NCBI RefSeq assembly: GCF_023101765.2
Contig: NC_064236.1
Location: 62,001-126,000, forward strand
Length of the DNA: 64,000 nucleotides
Source of the DNA: Spodoptera frugiperda
Taxonomy: Eukaryota > Arthropoda > Insecta > Lepidoptera > Noctuidae
Reading direction: 5' to 3'
The notes under the pieces are model-generated. The model had not been told where the DNA came from and did not search any database. It was given only the letters and a program-made list of their open reading frames with translations. Both the position numbers and the translations under genes were made by a program. Shown here piece by piece: positions 33,001 to 48,000 of the stretch. Every line of letters starts with the position of its first letter. Positions within the stretch are counted from its first letter, which is position 1.

Positions 33001-36000
33001 AGTCTGCACTAAAAGCAGTTTGGTAATTCACGTAGTCTTGAGGATTGTGGAATAAATCTGACTTAGTATTGTAGATTCTTGAAAGAATAGGCCTACAAGT
33101 ATGTATTGCTGACGGTGATGGAGCTCATACGTGACGCAGTTAACTACTGTTACTGAAAGGACTGGGAATGTTGCTATTACGAGTTTCCATCATTCAGTGC
33201 GCTTACTATGAGTTTGTTTACGTTTAACGAGATCGAAACGAGACCGCGTTCGACCAGTTTCGTTAGCAGCGTGTCTTTGACGTATGTATCAAAAGATGTA
33301 AATGTCCACGCCTGTGCTCCAGTTCTACAACACCGACCATATTTGTGTGTTTATAAATGTAACAACCAACTTCTTGTCTTGCATATCAGTAACGTTAGTG
33401 CACTCACGCACGCATTCATGCATTCGTGGGGAACAATCTATAAAGCAGCAAGTTTTCAAAGTCAAAGCATTTATTTCAATTAATCCTAAATTAGGCACTT
33501 CGGAAACTTCAAATTGAATTGCCAGTCAGTCTGGCTATCAGTGAAGCTAAGTGCTCGTTCCAAAGTGTAGCTTCCAATGGAGAAGAACGAGCAAGAAAGT
33601 CCATGTGGACCCAGTTCTCCTTATATTAAAACTAAAGTGATTTTATTAGTTTTTGTAGTAGTTGATAAGTAGTTATTAATTATCTTATAGTATCTCAGCT
33701 TATTACTACTGATTGATAAGATTTGTGATCGTAATATTGTTCTTATGTAAATATTACTTTTACAGGCCTCACTTTTGAGCTGCTAAGCGCGAAGCTCGAC
33801 AACAGCTCACCCGTTTTGGCTAATTCATTTTCTGTTTGTGTGTTACTGTTAGCAGAATGTTCTTATGTCAGACAAAATCAACAGACGCCGTAGGTGTTAT
33901 TGATTTGCTAATAGAATTACTTGAAATAACGTTTTATTTTAAATTTCATATCAAAAGTTATTTATTTATCTTCATTTCATTCGTTCATTTTTGTTCACGA
34001 AAGTTAGCAATAAATAGAATTGTAGTATACAATCTGCGCAGTTTCGTCAGAAACTTCGTTTTTCGTTGAGTTAGAGTAGGCCCCCTGATATGCGCAGAAA
34101 CATGACTAATATGGCGAAACAAAGTTCGCGAGGTCCGCTAGTTGTATAATCTAATCTAGTAGTATTACATATCTTAGTTATTGCCTTGCCCTTTGAAGCG
34201 TTAGCGTGTTGTTAGTACTATCTACCGATCAAATGTGTTTACATGACGTTGCTCGTCTACAGTCAAGTACTTTGGACTTATTTCTCGTACGTCGTGCAGG
34301 TAAACACAAAGCTCCCCAAGTTACAGGTATTTGGTACCTTTTGCGCCTACCTGCTCCATGAACTATGTATTCTCCCATGCCCCGTCTGTTCAGGGCACAC
34401 TTGTAATGTTCCATAGCTTTGCATGTAAACACATTGCGTTCACCTTCCAGCTCGTTTAGTGAGTGAGTGTGGTGAAGTGACCCACTGCGCATACTTACGT
34501 TAGCCTGCGGCGGCGAGGTCGGGCTGACGGCAGAGCTACCGCCGCCCTTTTTCCTGTCATCGGCGCGGATTGTGGTGGGTAGGTTGATAGTATTCGCCTT
34601 GGCGTGGGGGCGCTGGGCGCGAGTCCGCAGTTCGGGTGCCAGCGCCCCGCCTAAAGAAGGCGGAACACTCTCCGTCTTGCGAAGCCCGCACCAACCCTCA
34701 CCTACACTATCGGGACGGGAATAGGAATGTTAAAATCAAAATAAAATAAAACAAAATTCGGTGCACCAGCTTTCGACCACTGTGTGTGTGGGTGAGTACT
34801 TTCAACTTGACATCAAACTATACTTGTGAAAGAAACTCATTTCAAGTGTCAACATCCATTGCTGCGTTAAAGAAGAAAGTACTCGTCAAAAAGGAAACAA
34901 AAAAAGGGTAAACAATGTAGAGGCATGTTTCAATATCATGTGTTGGATACTTGTGTCACTTGTTATTGTTTCAATTGGCATTAACTTGAATGAGGTAACT
35001 ATAATTGTATGATACGAATATATATCCATGGGTAACGCTATGCAGTAAGACAGAGCTCGCTCTAACTAGGTGTCGTTAGACTAAGTTAGTCGGTTAGTAA
35101 GTCGTGTTGGTATACTACAGCGGCATGGTACAGTCGGCGCAGTGTCTAGCAGCGCCAGGTAGCGAAGCTGGCCACCAACTCATAAACATAACGAAACATA
35201 AAACAAGCATGCGGGACTAAAAGCAGAAAACCACAAGCATATTTTATTGACATTAATTTATTTTAATGGTCAAGTTACAGTGATTTTAAACGTTAATATT
35301 ATATACAAAACTTAGGATCCAATAGCGAATATATACATACAACGACAGTTACAAAACTATAATACCAAGTGTCGCAACACTCGAGTGTCGAACAAATCAA
35401 GTTTTGGTCGTAATAGAATAGCAAAAGTACTTTTCGTAAATTCTAAAATATATACTAGTACAGATCATGTTGGCCACGACCGCATAATATCGTGGGGGTG
35501 AAGCTACATACTTTATTATCATTACTCAAGGAGAACGTAACACAACAATGCGCAACCACAAACGATCCGTCGACGAGAGTGCCCTCTGTCGAATTATATT
35601 AAATCTAAATCATAGTAGAGTTTAAATTGAGTGAGTAGTAATCTAGGTAGCGACGGAACGAAGCGTGGGGAGGTCCGGCGAGCAAGCGTCTCCGCCGACA
35701 CCGCGCCGAGTCGCGGCAAGCAATATGCATCAGCGCACTTCCAGTACCTCCAACTCTTGTCTGCCCTTACTCCTCAGTAGCATAGCATAACTCGGCAAAC
35801 AATACATTACAATACTTGACTTCTTACATACTAATATTATAACATCCAAAGCTGATTTTAAGCATTTCGTGATAATATTATAATTCTTATCAACTAACTA
35901 CCTGGGAGTCACGTGACATACTCAATAAGTAACCTATTCATATACAAACAGAACGAACTCAAGTGTTGGCCCCTGCACGTGGATCATTTCATCGAAACTG

Positions 36001-39000
36001 CCAAACAAATGGTGTCGACATCAATTCATCTTTGTGACTGCCAGTAGTGCCAGTATTACGGATATGTTAGGAAACTGAGCGCAACATTGTAAATACATAC
36101 ATGTCGAGGGGTGACTGCAACCGTACGTAGGGTATCACACTATAAATATATGTTAAGCTGTAATGATTAAATACACGACTTCGCTAATAAACATTCAACG
36201 ATCATCGATTGCGAGTAATATGATATAATGTTACAGTAAATACGTTGCACCTAGAGGTGCGCCACGGCCGCGAGTACGTGTGACTGACATCGTACAGTAG
36301 CGGTGACGAGAACATTCCATCGTATGTCGGGCTGTCGGGCGTACAGCGCGACATGTGTGACTTACCTAAGCATGCAAATACTAAGTCCGACCATTCAAAA
36401 TATCGTTCACACGTTTATATCCAGTCTTCTTCGATTCCTACTTAACAACTATTCGAAAAGTTAAATAATCGTTCTATCGATGTGATTCATAACGACGCAA
36501 CGTCGCAACACTTGCAGCGCGAACAAGTCTTAATATAACAGCGTAACGAAGGAAGCTGTGGACATTGGCTGGCTCGGCATCGCTCGTCTCTGGCGCCACA
36601 AGTCGGCAGACAGTTACAGCTAGCAATACTCGTGCTCGGAGCAGGAGTTGCTTTGTTCTGCGCTGGTGTTAAGTATCCCAACGAGTATGTTTGAGTAGTG
36701 TGCAAGTCAGATGTCGCGGTCGGGTCTGATGCGGCAGTGGAAGCAGCAGCCCGGCCAAATACAACGCCACTACTTGGCGGAGCAATGATAATCTCCGACG
36801 TAGTGCCTACCAACATTCCGCTGCTGCCTCCGTCGCCGCGGCGTTGTGCGTTAGACACGTTATCACATAACGTTTGTACGTTGCCCCAATATTTGGACAC
36901 GAACAATGTATAATATATAACATGGGCAGTGATCGCGAGCAACCACGTCATTGGCAGACGTTTACAACTAAATCTATTCAATGCACTAACAAGTAAACAT
37001 CAACAGTTGAACGGCGGCAGTGTTTACTAAATGCAAACTTTAAAATGGCAGTATGTTATTGCTAGACGGGCGCGCGGCTGTACACCTCGCGGCCAGTCGC
37101 GGCCAGTCGCGGCCAGTCGCGGCCAGTCGCGGCCAGTCGCGGCCGGTCGCGGCCGGTCGCGGCCAGTCGCGGCCAGTCGCGGCCAGTCGCGGCCGGTCGC
37201 GGCCAGTCGCGGCCAGTCGCGGCCAGTCGCGGCCGGTCGCGGCCAGTCGCGGCCAGTCGCGGCTCGCTCGCGTGGCACGGGCGAGCCGCCACTACAACGT
37301 CGGCACGAGATTGCAGTGATACAGTAGCGACGATGTCAATCGATCATCACTTTATTATTGCTACTAGTTAACATAATTAGGTACCTATCCAACGTTAAAA
37401 ATATCTAAATAAAATATATATCTAAATATCAATTCCAGTGTTTGTTAACCTAACATGGACAATACAACATCCGCTAGTCGCGCTCGTGTCCGCTGGCATC
37501 TCGCACTCGGTTACATTACACGCTCCCATCCATCACCACATTCATCACTAATGATTTATTCTCTTAAAGACCCAGCACTAGGCACCACACGTCTCGAGAC
37601 GTTCCATTAAAACGTGACCGAGGTGGAGTGTACCGAGTCGCGGTCGTGTTAGTGCCGACGTGCGCACTAGTGCCCCCTCTAAGCCACTAAGCTCGAATGA
37701 TCCTCTCGGCCCATCACCGTGCTCCCTCCCTCGATACAAGTGCAACGCTACCACTTCACTATATATCTTTGTCCCAACGTATTGCATCTAGCAGTTAACC
37801 CACGAAGGGTCACGATGACGGCTCAATGGTGCCTTCCAACTATACTATATTGCTTATGGTAAGTACGATTGATGTAAAGCTTATATTTCCATGTCGAAGC
37901 AGTTTGTCGGCTCGTTAACATTTGTTGCACCATACACATAATGCAGTAGTGGATTGTTACAATAAATACTTCTACTGATACAAGCCCACGAGATGTTTGG
38001 TTAGTACATTAGTATTTAGTGTTACATTACACAAAGATCGGAACTAGTTGTATGTAGTACTAGGTGCGATGGTCATTGTTAGTATAGCCAAGTAATGCGG
38101 TCATTTATAAATCTGGTATTATTGAAGCGTCCGGGTGGCTGTCGCGAGTTACTTACGCGGTGGGATCGCGAGGAGGCTCGCGACTACGCTGTTCCCTTAG
38201 ATATGCTCCAGGATTCTCAAGGGCGTCTCCGAAGTTCTTTTGTTGAGTCAATATGTGCGTAAGTGTGGAGATCCAGTTGGCTCGAGTAGCCTCTGAAGGC
38301 CGGCACATGAAGGACAGCGCCTTGGGCTTGGTGGAGTCGTCGGCGCGGACTATGAAGGCACCCTGAGCTTCCACCGCCTCCATGTCCATCTTGTTTACCT
38401 GCAATGTTTCGTAGTGAATGAGTGCTCTGTTGCAATGCTGGACAATAACCAATCCGAAAGTATTTGAATAGTAGACGGCAGTACGTTCGTACTACGGAAC
38501 CTTACCTGGATATGTGCCTTGTAGTTGTATGTTGGGCTGCTGTACATTGACTTTTTGCCCACGGCCTCACTAAAGATAATGCACTGCTCAAAGAGGAACA
38601 CTTGGAGTTCCTTCCCCTTGTCGTTCCCGCCGGACATGTCCGACACCATCATGAGCTCTTGGATCAGCAGCTTGCCTTGGGCCGTGATGTTGCCCTGCAA
38701 TGAACAACAAGCCGGTCTTGTTAACTTGCCACCGTATACGTCAGCACACAGCAGAGATCAGCGTCACGACAATCACATCACAATAAACATGTTTCAACAT
38801 TTTGCGCTAATATTGTATTTGTTGACGTTGTTTATTTTCCTTTTTCGCGTTGCACAATATTACACTTCATAACAACGCTTGACTTTCCGAATATCGTGTC
38901 AGTGTACCCCTCCCCCCCCACACTTCCCCAGTTATATACCGCCATTACTTCAGATACATTTTAGGATAAGGGCCAATATTACAAGCGGACCATTTCGAAA

Positions 39001-42000
39001 TTCTACAAATTTCGTAGCACTTAGCTCATTAATTTCTGGAAGGAGTAGTCATTTAGATACCCCAAACTGGAATGGTGTAGAGGTACTGGGCCAATGCATA
39101 GAAAGCGGAAACACACAATATTCCAACTGAACAGACAACGTCGAGCATTGTGCTCGACAACAACTCCTCTGTCTGAGATGGCAACACTAGCCCAAAGAGG
39201 ATAGACATCAAACGAAGGGGCGAGCAAGACTTGGAACCTTAATGAACAGTATCATCATTCGCTGCTGGTTCTGACGCGCATTGAGCGGCTAGGCTTCAAG
39301 TAAATAGTGCAGCGCTAAAATCGCATTGCTTAAATATAAAAAGATATCGCAGATGCTTAAATAATTTTAAATTAAAGCTAAAATATGAAGTATGGGAAGG
39401 TATCCTTACCGCGAAGCCCTGAAGGCGGCCCACGTCCATCATGTTGTTCGCGTTTTTAGGAATGATGTCGGTGCACTCCACCGCCTCGCGCAGCGCCGCG
39501 ACCACGTGCGGCGGCGCGTTGCCTTGCTCCGAGTACGACAGGATCTTCTTCACCAGCAGGTGGTACTTCTGTATCCGCTGTATGGGCTTAATCAGCAGGT
39601 CTCCGAGCTGGAATATGACGAGCTCGTGGTATAGTGAGCAGCACACGTGCGGAGGACACGGCGGACATGCAGACACAAGAAGCGACAACACCAATCATTC
39701 AGCAGCGCGTGTGTGCGTGTGTGCGTGTGTAGTGATGGAAATAAACAAAAATCCCCCAAAACAAAAGTAAATGAGTAGTGGTGGTGGCAGCGCGACTGCA
39801 GCCTGGCATGCAAGCGTACACCTGAGGTCGCGGGCGGTCGCCAGAGCGGCACTACTACATACAGTACACGTCGCACGCAACACCGCCGAGCCGACACTCG
39901 TCGGCGCCGCGTGTTCCGTGCAACATACTTATACACACGCCAGTGGACCTCGCGCTAAACGTGCATACTGTTACAATAAATTTCAGAGCATAGCTGGTAA
40001 CATAGTTACCGAAAGTCAAATTTAGAAAAAGTTAGAAATATCTTGTTGATCAGTAAACTTTTCGTGGCCAATGAGGAAGGACCGAACTGTTCTAGGTTAG
40101 AACAGGGTGAAGGTACCAGCATTGCTTCATATTTTAACATTGGACTCCATCAGTACCTGAGACAAAGTACTGCGAGCTCCGGGGAGATAAGTGCGTTCCC
40201 TAAGGCGGACCTACAATCAAGCACAGTACTTATACCATCGATGTGGCCACAAGCAAGCGGCCCGCTGGGTACAGGGGGCCGCTACATTTCCATCGGAAGG
40301 ATTACATAGGCTCCTATTGTTGCGTTGCGTTGAGGCATTAGTATTACGATATGTTTCATGAGATGAAGGATGCGGTGGTAGAGTCGGCCGATCATCCAGG
40401 AGGACAGTTATAAATGTTCCAACATCAAGTTGTGCCAACGGCTCGTCTATGTATACTGTGTGTCAACTCAAGGAATGTTTATATCTGTCAATCCGAAGGT
40501 GCTTTAACAGTGTCACTCTTGGCGCAGTGCACTTTATTTATGATCCATGCGATGGCTTTCAATGGCTTTAGTTACTCTGTTTAGTTTTTGATTACGGTTA
40601 CTGTTTAAGAAGAGGGATGCCTCAATTATCAGAGAGTAGGCACTGACGTTTGCAGTAGTAAATATTTGAATACTAGATAGCTAGCGATTAATTTATCATG
40701 AAAAGTGTCCAAGTCCAGAGTTTAATGAATTGCCCGCATACGTCGATGCCTACAACGATTGTTACAAGCAACAAGTTTGCCAACGCACCTGCAGCTTCTG
40801 GCCGAGCTTGACGCGCAGCTCCTGGAAGTAACTGTCGTGCTCCGACACAATGTACTCCGAGACGGGCTTGTTCCGGCAGTAGGCTTCGTATAGGAACATG
40901 CGTTTCTCTAAAAACCGACGGAACAGCGGTCCCAGCAACTCGGGCTCCTCGATGCATAGTTGGAGCTCCTTTAGAAATTTACTGCACAAACCAAACATTC
41001 ATCATGTATGGACATACAACATGGCGTTACATTCACTTACGCAAGCCTAGAATTAACTTTAAATACATCGCCAGCATCATACAAACTACATACATATTGA
41101 CTATCGGCCTGTCCACATTACACCGGCCCCACCAGCCCCACCAGCCCCACCAGAGGACAGCCGATTCCCCCCACTATGGGATTTTATTTCATCTCATCGG
41201 TACGATCCCAGTCAAAATGTAATTGCTCACAATAATACTAGCGTTGGTCAGTAGGTGTACTGTAAAATAAGTTCGGTGTAGTCCTTATTGTTCAAATTAC
41301 AAAGACAAGAAGATAAGCGAAATCAATTTACGTGGAACTGTTCTGAAATTAACTTGTATGGTGGTACACGTAACTAAATATTGTACATTTTCAAATGGCT
41401 GAGCAAAAATGTCATGAAAATTAAAATTTTCTAAAATTGATATTTAAAACGTGAAAACGTACTATCCTATTAAAAGTGAATACCGAGCCCAACTATTTGG
41501 TTTCTATGTGAAATGACAACCACGTAAAGTATATAGAACACGCAAAGCGCGGCAGCAGACATTCGCAAGGGAAGATGTTGTTGTAGTGAAATACTTTGGG
41601 AAAATAATCAATTGTACGTGGAGCGTGGACGTAAGTACGCATTGTCGTGTCTCGGATATTAAAGTAAACATGTAATGTATGTGCATACTCACTCGCGGTG
41701 CCACTCGTATATAGCCTCGATATTGCCGAATATCATCCGGTGCCGTCGGTCGCGCAGGCCCTCGGGCAGGCCAGGCTCGGCCTTGGGGTCCTGTACACAA
41801 ATATTTCATTTAATTGCTCGTAAACATCGGATCGATGAACTTTCATTTTAATTTCTGCTAAAGATGATGCTTTTGGTCTCATCAGTAAACGACGTGTCGA
41901 CCTTCTTATACAGGTCGCAACCGCGCGACACGTTATGTAACTAGCCTCTACTAACGACATTTATTATATTAGACAACTTAATCAAATTATAACTGCAATG

Positions 42001-45000
42001 TAAACCTGTTGCCGCAATAAACTCGTCTGCGAGGTCGAGTCGGGAAATTTAAAAATTAATTATTTTTTTATTGTGCATCTCGGCCGAACCACGTGGTCGA
42101 GTTGATGAAGCTATTTTTTCTTATCTTGTATTCGTCAACTCGACCGCAATTGAAAATATGAGGCATTATTGTACAGTGATTGACAAAAGTGTTTAGTTTT
42201 TAATTACATTTTTGTTCTTCTATGGGTATATTATACAATATAATAACTTAAAATTAGAATTAAGGACAGATAAAAATATGTTTTTAATCAGGCATTGCTT
42301 AGTTGTTTATTAGATTTTTTTCCACCGATAAAAATTCCAGGTTGCGAGAGAGAGGGACAAAACTATTCTAACTAATCAGGATATATTATGTAAGGTCATG
42401 ATTAAAATGCTACATTTTACAAAACTAAAGGGTGATTGTAATGAAACATCTACGATCTTTGTGTTAGTAAAGCACGCATTTTAATTTGCCTAACAAAATA
42501 AATCTCTCCATGATATGCCTTAAACATTTTCTACTCCAATGTACATTTTGTACTCGGTCGAGATGACGAATAACAAAAAATCATAAAAATTAGCGGGGTC
42601 GACTCGACCGCATAGTGAATGTTCCTACGGTCGAGATGCACAATTAAATAATAGGTAGATTTAAATCTTCCCAACTCGACCGCGCGGTCGAGTTTATTGC
42701 GGCCGAGTTGACAAATAAGTCGATTTATTGTAGTTACGACGTATTTGGTCATCACTTAGTGTTTACTAGCGACAATAACATTACCTCTTAATATTAGTTA
42801 GAGACTACCCGCGAGCTATTACTTGTTTTACTCGTATTTTAGATTAGCATTTTATTGCACAATACGCAATTACTAGTTTTTACAACAAATGGGCCACAAT
42901 ATCAATCGCGCCCTGCAGCATTACTGCGCTATATATGTCATGTACTCAAACCGACTTCATAATATACTAATGTACGCTGCCTGAGTGGTGCGCGGTGACA
43001 CGGGCGAGGGCTCACCTGCACGTGCCGCATGTACCCCTCACACACGAGCCCCAAGTCCGACACGTAGATCTCTTCAGTCTCGACTAGTTCCCGAAGCACG
43101 TACTCTCGTTTCTTGAGAATGTCTTCGTAGGAGTTAGGGCCGGGTGTCACAGGGCCCGTCTCCTCCTCCTCGCCGTTCCTGCCTGATGACGAGGCAACGC
43201 CATGCTGCTCCTAAACGGCACATACAACAAAATAGAATCTTCGAAACATATATACTCGCAATGAAACTACCAAACTTTAATTACAATACGCTTAACTAAA
43301 TGCATTTTATTGTACATCATCATCGGCGCATCCATTCATTTAGCACGTGACGGCAGCGGCGCGAGCCGTGGCACTAGTACACTCACACACCAAACGTGGT
43401 ACATGTTAACTGAATGCGAATGCGATCGATCCATACGTACGAGTAACTGGCTCGATACGATGTCATATCGAATAAATATATTACGGCCGCTATCCGACTA
43501 GTCACAAAATAAAACCATGCAACATACTAAACTCAGTGTAATAGACGTAAAGAAACAAACTCATGCGATACGAAGCGACTTTCAACAAAATGAAATAAAT
43601 ACGAGCTGTCAACAAGCACTGTATTCACACACGCTCTGAAGCTCTTTAGCATGATGTTTGTTTGAGCATAATCAAATAAATATTGCCGACTCTATCAAAG
43701 AATAAAGTGAAACAAAATTTGCTACAGAAATATTGCACCGTACTGTTCAAAGTTGATACAGAAATACGTTCAACTGGGAAACTAGAAGCTCTTTAATTCA
43801 ACGGAGACTGTTGAAACAACCTCCATTTGTTTACAGAAGGCAGTTAGAGAACCGCCACCGTGCCGGCAGACACGTAATGACAGACGTGACGTTGCGCAGA
43901 TACTGAGTGCACATTTGTATGAGTGGGACTCCACGGTTGAACAGTACGGGTAATGCAACTAAGGAAATCCAAACATGCAAACTTCATGCACTGATATAGA
44001 GCCGAACCATTCTGGATGTGACGATTTGCAAGATCTCGTCAATATCGGCAGCTCCTCCGTTACTGTCCATGGCATCCATAGCCATAGAATTCTGAAAATG
44101 TCGGCCGGTGCAGGCCAAACATGAGTATACCAGATTCCCGAGAGGAGACCGAGTCAGATTGTGTAGGCGAGTGGCGGTGACAGACCAGGCGGATACTTAC
44201 TCGCGCGGCGGGCGGCGCGGCCGCGGCGGCAGGCTGCGGTGCCTGCTGCAGCACCGACTGCGGGTTCTGACAGAACACATCACATGCTTAGTATATATTC
44301 ACTGCGCGGTACGTGTGTACGAGTGTACGTGTACGGTGTACGTGTGGCGGGCAGCCGGGCATGCATCAACATACGAGTACTCTAAATACACAGAGGAGAA
44401 CAAGTGTACAGTATTGTCCGCTGGTTTCTGGTATATTTTGTTACGGTGTCTTCAACTTTTCATTGGAAAACTTTGTGAATGGTTTGACTTTATATGTACC
44501 TAATAGGAAAGTGCTAAAGTCTTAATATTAAGTACGTAAGAAGTGCACTTGAATAGAAAATCTATATTATTATAAAACATAAACATGAAAAATGGTTTAG
44601 TAATAGCATTACTAAAACAGTTTTCGTAATCTATAGTATAACATCGAAATACAAAACAACATTTGAACAAAGAAAATGTTCTCAGACAGTCTTCCATGTA
44701 ATGATTGGTACGGTTAACTTACCGTGGCACCTCGCTCCACGTCTACCGTCATTGAACGAGTAAAACAAACCATTTCTATATACTAAACACGATCTAATTT
44801 GTTTACCGTTACGTCCCCCGCCATACCTACAGGGAGCACAGGGCCCGCGACCCCTTCGCCAAGGAAATGAACATTGTAAAATTACGACGTGCCCATTGAT
44901 AAAGTTGTCTAACTCTTTAATTGATAACATTATTCTGTTATCCGTGTAGTATTAAACGGGTTGTCCTCGCAGTGCGACACGACTGTACTACCTACACAAT

Positions 45001-48000
45001 GGAATAATTATTTTGATGAAACGTTCCGGCAATGACGTCGTTAAATCTGTCGTCGATAAATCTGTCAATAGTTTTCATACATAGTGGCTACGTAGTTAGA
45101 AGGAGATTCATAAGTCCCAAAATAGTATAGCTTAAGTAATATCAACATATTAATTGTGTATTGCTTGAAACACGCAACATTGTTCTGAACCAGGACATCA
45201 AAGGACAAATTCAACATTGTATTGTAATGTAACTTGGTAGAAAGATAACATAATCAGCTACATAGCCCTGTCTGATCGCCGGTACCTGCGCCTTATAAGC
45301 CCAGCTCAGTGTTAGCTTGGAATCCAACGTTGCAAATGTTGGTTTCGTCGCGGTTACATGCACATTGTGCATTACACTTTGTACGAGTTGCTGCCTCCGG
45401 TAACATGTCATCCGACACTAGTTCAAAGAGTGGGGGCGCCGAGTTCAATGTAACATCGTTAAGTAACATCGTTAAGTCACATCGTTAAGAACAGCTTGTG
45501 ATTATAGCGGAGGCGCTCGCATATCTGCGGAAGCGAATCCAGGCTAAGTAGACGACGCGATGTAAACACATGTCTGCTGCAAGTGCAAGTATTCACAAAG
45601 TTGTCGCGTCGACAACAACTCTCGACATGTGGGGCTACAACTTCAACGCTGCCGACATTCTTCTGTTAGTAACACGAAGCGTTCCACAAAGTTGGGGAAC
45701 GTACGTTTAGCGGCAGTAAGTGAACAAGTATATTATGTAACGTGCACGGTGTTTATCTTACTTGTTTACTTATGAAATCAGCTTTACTTTAATTTATTTG
45801 ATTGCTTTTAAGAAGTAACGTTTAATTTCGTTTGGGCGACCGAAGTGGTCTCACAGTTCGAGTACCCGGCACACACATGCTCCAGACATGGCCAGAGAAT
45901 AATTTGCTCGGATGGGTTCCGATTGGTGTGGGTACGTCGACGCTGATGGATTTGATCTTGACACAATCCACTTGAGAGACCGACCGCTACGTCACTCGGG
46001 CTGCATGGTTCGAAACACAATTATACCTGTAACGGCTTCATCGGCGGTGGTAGCTCCACGTCGGCAGCTTCATCTTCAGCTTCGTCGAGCACGCCGGGCA
46101 CTCCCTTTCCTACGTCATGGTCGTCGGCGCGACCATTATCGCTAACGGCGGCAGCATACGGCAGCTGTACCAATTACATTATTATTGAAATTGAAATGGA
46201 ATGATATTTATTTCTGTAAGTAGGTTATAAAGTAAGTAATTAGAAATGTTCAGGTTGTTGTTACTGGTAAATAGAAACAAGTTTAAACATACCTTAAGCT
46301 TCTTGTCTGATGGAATCTTTTTGAGCGGAGCAGGTTTGTCGGTGGTGGCCGGTGATTGGGCCCCGCTGGCTCCCTTGTCCGTCTTGGTTTGGGACTGTTT
46401 GCGCAGACCCAGCCATCGTTTCCTATGAAGCGAACACAACAGTTAATGGTCATCAAAATGTCAAAGTTAATGAGCCTCAGTACCTACATTATATTTTGTC
46501 GCCGAAAACAAATAATAAATGATACGTAGAAAATAATTCACTCATAGGTTTGTTTACAGTTTTACTATTTATCAATGAAACATCATAGAAATGCTCTTTA
46601 ACTAGATTGACTGAGACCCCTATACAAATCAAAACGACCCTTCTGAATGCTATAGTCGAAAGTTGAAATTGTTGGAAGTTTAAACTGAATTGACATTCAT
46701 GCATAACAGAACATAACAGAACACAGATTTAATTAATATTTCATATAATTCGTTAGGTAAGAGGCTTAACCGAGCACTATTCAACTGTTGGCTCATATTT
46801 AGCGATAGAAAATTAATTTATATTTCCCGTAACTACACTAAATGTGCTCTACAATAACCTATTTGAATTCACGAAATGTACCGTCGTCGTACAATTTTCG
46901 ACGAAACTTATTTTCAGTAAACTTTTCAAATGTAATTACAACTTGTATCGTACGCCGAATAACTCTTTTTTGCGAAATGTTGTAGAGGTGCACAGGCTGC
47001 ACAGGCTGCACAGGCACCGTGCTTGATAGATACAATGAAGTAATTCGTTGCGATGTTTCCTGGTATCAATTATGTACTTATTTACTATTGTAGTCATGTG
47101 CAGATTAATTCAAAGTCCTGCATTGATTGTGTTCAGTTGAGCGAATACAAGCTTGTTCCGACATCAGTCAGTGAGTAGTCTGCTAGTACGGGCGCGGGTT
47201 GCGGGCTGAGCTCTGTGGTTAACCTCAGTAACGAGCGGAGCTGTGAGACACTGCCAGTCTTGTATCAGGCTTCACATGTGCAACTATTTAGGCACAGCGC
47301 CTTACGCCGGCCATGGCCGTCTATACACACAATAACTACATGTAGCTATATCGTAATCCAATATGAAACCGCAATGTGTGTACTAGATTTTATCGCGCGT
47401 CACTACTAATTATAGTTTTCCTCCTGTTTGATTGACACACTCAGTTACAGTTGTCGTTTGAAACAAAAAATTCATTCGTACGGTACATAATACTCGTATT
47501 CCTAGTTGTTATTATAACTTTGACGTCGGCATACGAAGATACTATCGTTTACTACGGGCCGGGTTACCGAAGTTTACGTTCAAACGTAACATACAAATTG
47601 TTCAACATTTGAAGTAACATACCGTTTGGTTAAGTTAACCATTATGTTTATGGCATTTAACAAACTATGTGCTTAGTCATCCTTTATCTCGGTACAACAT
47701 GAACGTACATTATGTAGGCACAGGCTGCGTCACAACGCACAGTGAGGCAGCGCGGCCGCGAGCTATCTCGGCGGATGCGTTCAGCTCAAAAGTTGATGCT
47801 CATCAGCGTAATGACGTCCGTCCTCTAATTGAAATAAGGCTGCCTAGCTCTTTGTACCCGGCTTTGCAAAAATATCACCATTATGCCACACTTATTTCGA
47901 TTCCTTTGAATAGTGCTGTTACTACCTACTCTACTTCTCACTGCGTACTAATGCGGCGCCGGTGACGTTAAAATAAACCAAATTATCGATACGGCTCTAA

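Noticed and set aside
36487..36981. 164-codon minus-strand open frame with a hydrophobic start
   Set aside because: No homology, no matching splice sites to Trio exons (phase or acceptor), and low-complexity Ser/Thr/Ala content; more likely intron or long 3' UTR.
37091..37260. CRISPR-like array
   Set aside because: Units are contiguous with no spacers and the genome is clearly animal.
37027..37327. Arg/Pro-rich open frames of 76-98 codons on both strands
   Set aside because: Artefacts of the 10-bp tandem array; no splice or homology support.
40043..40309. Plus-strand 88-codon open frame
   Set aside because: Composition looks ordinary but there is no homology, and it lies in a Trio intron without splice signals.
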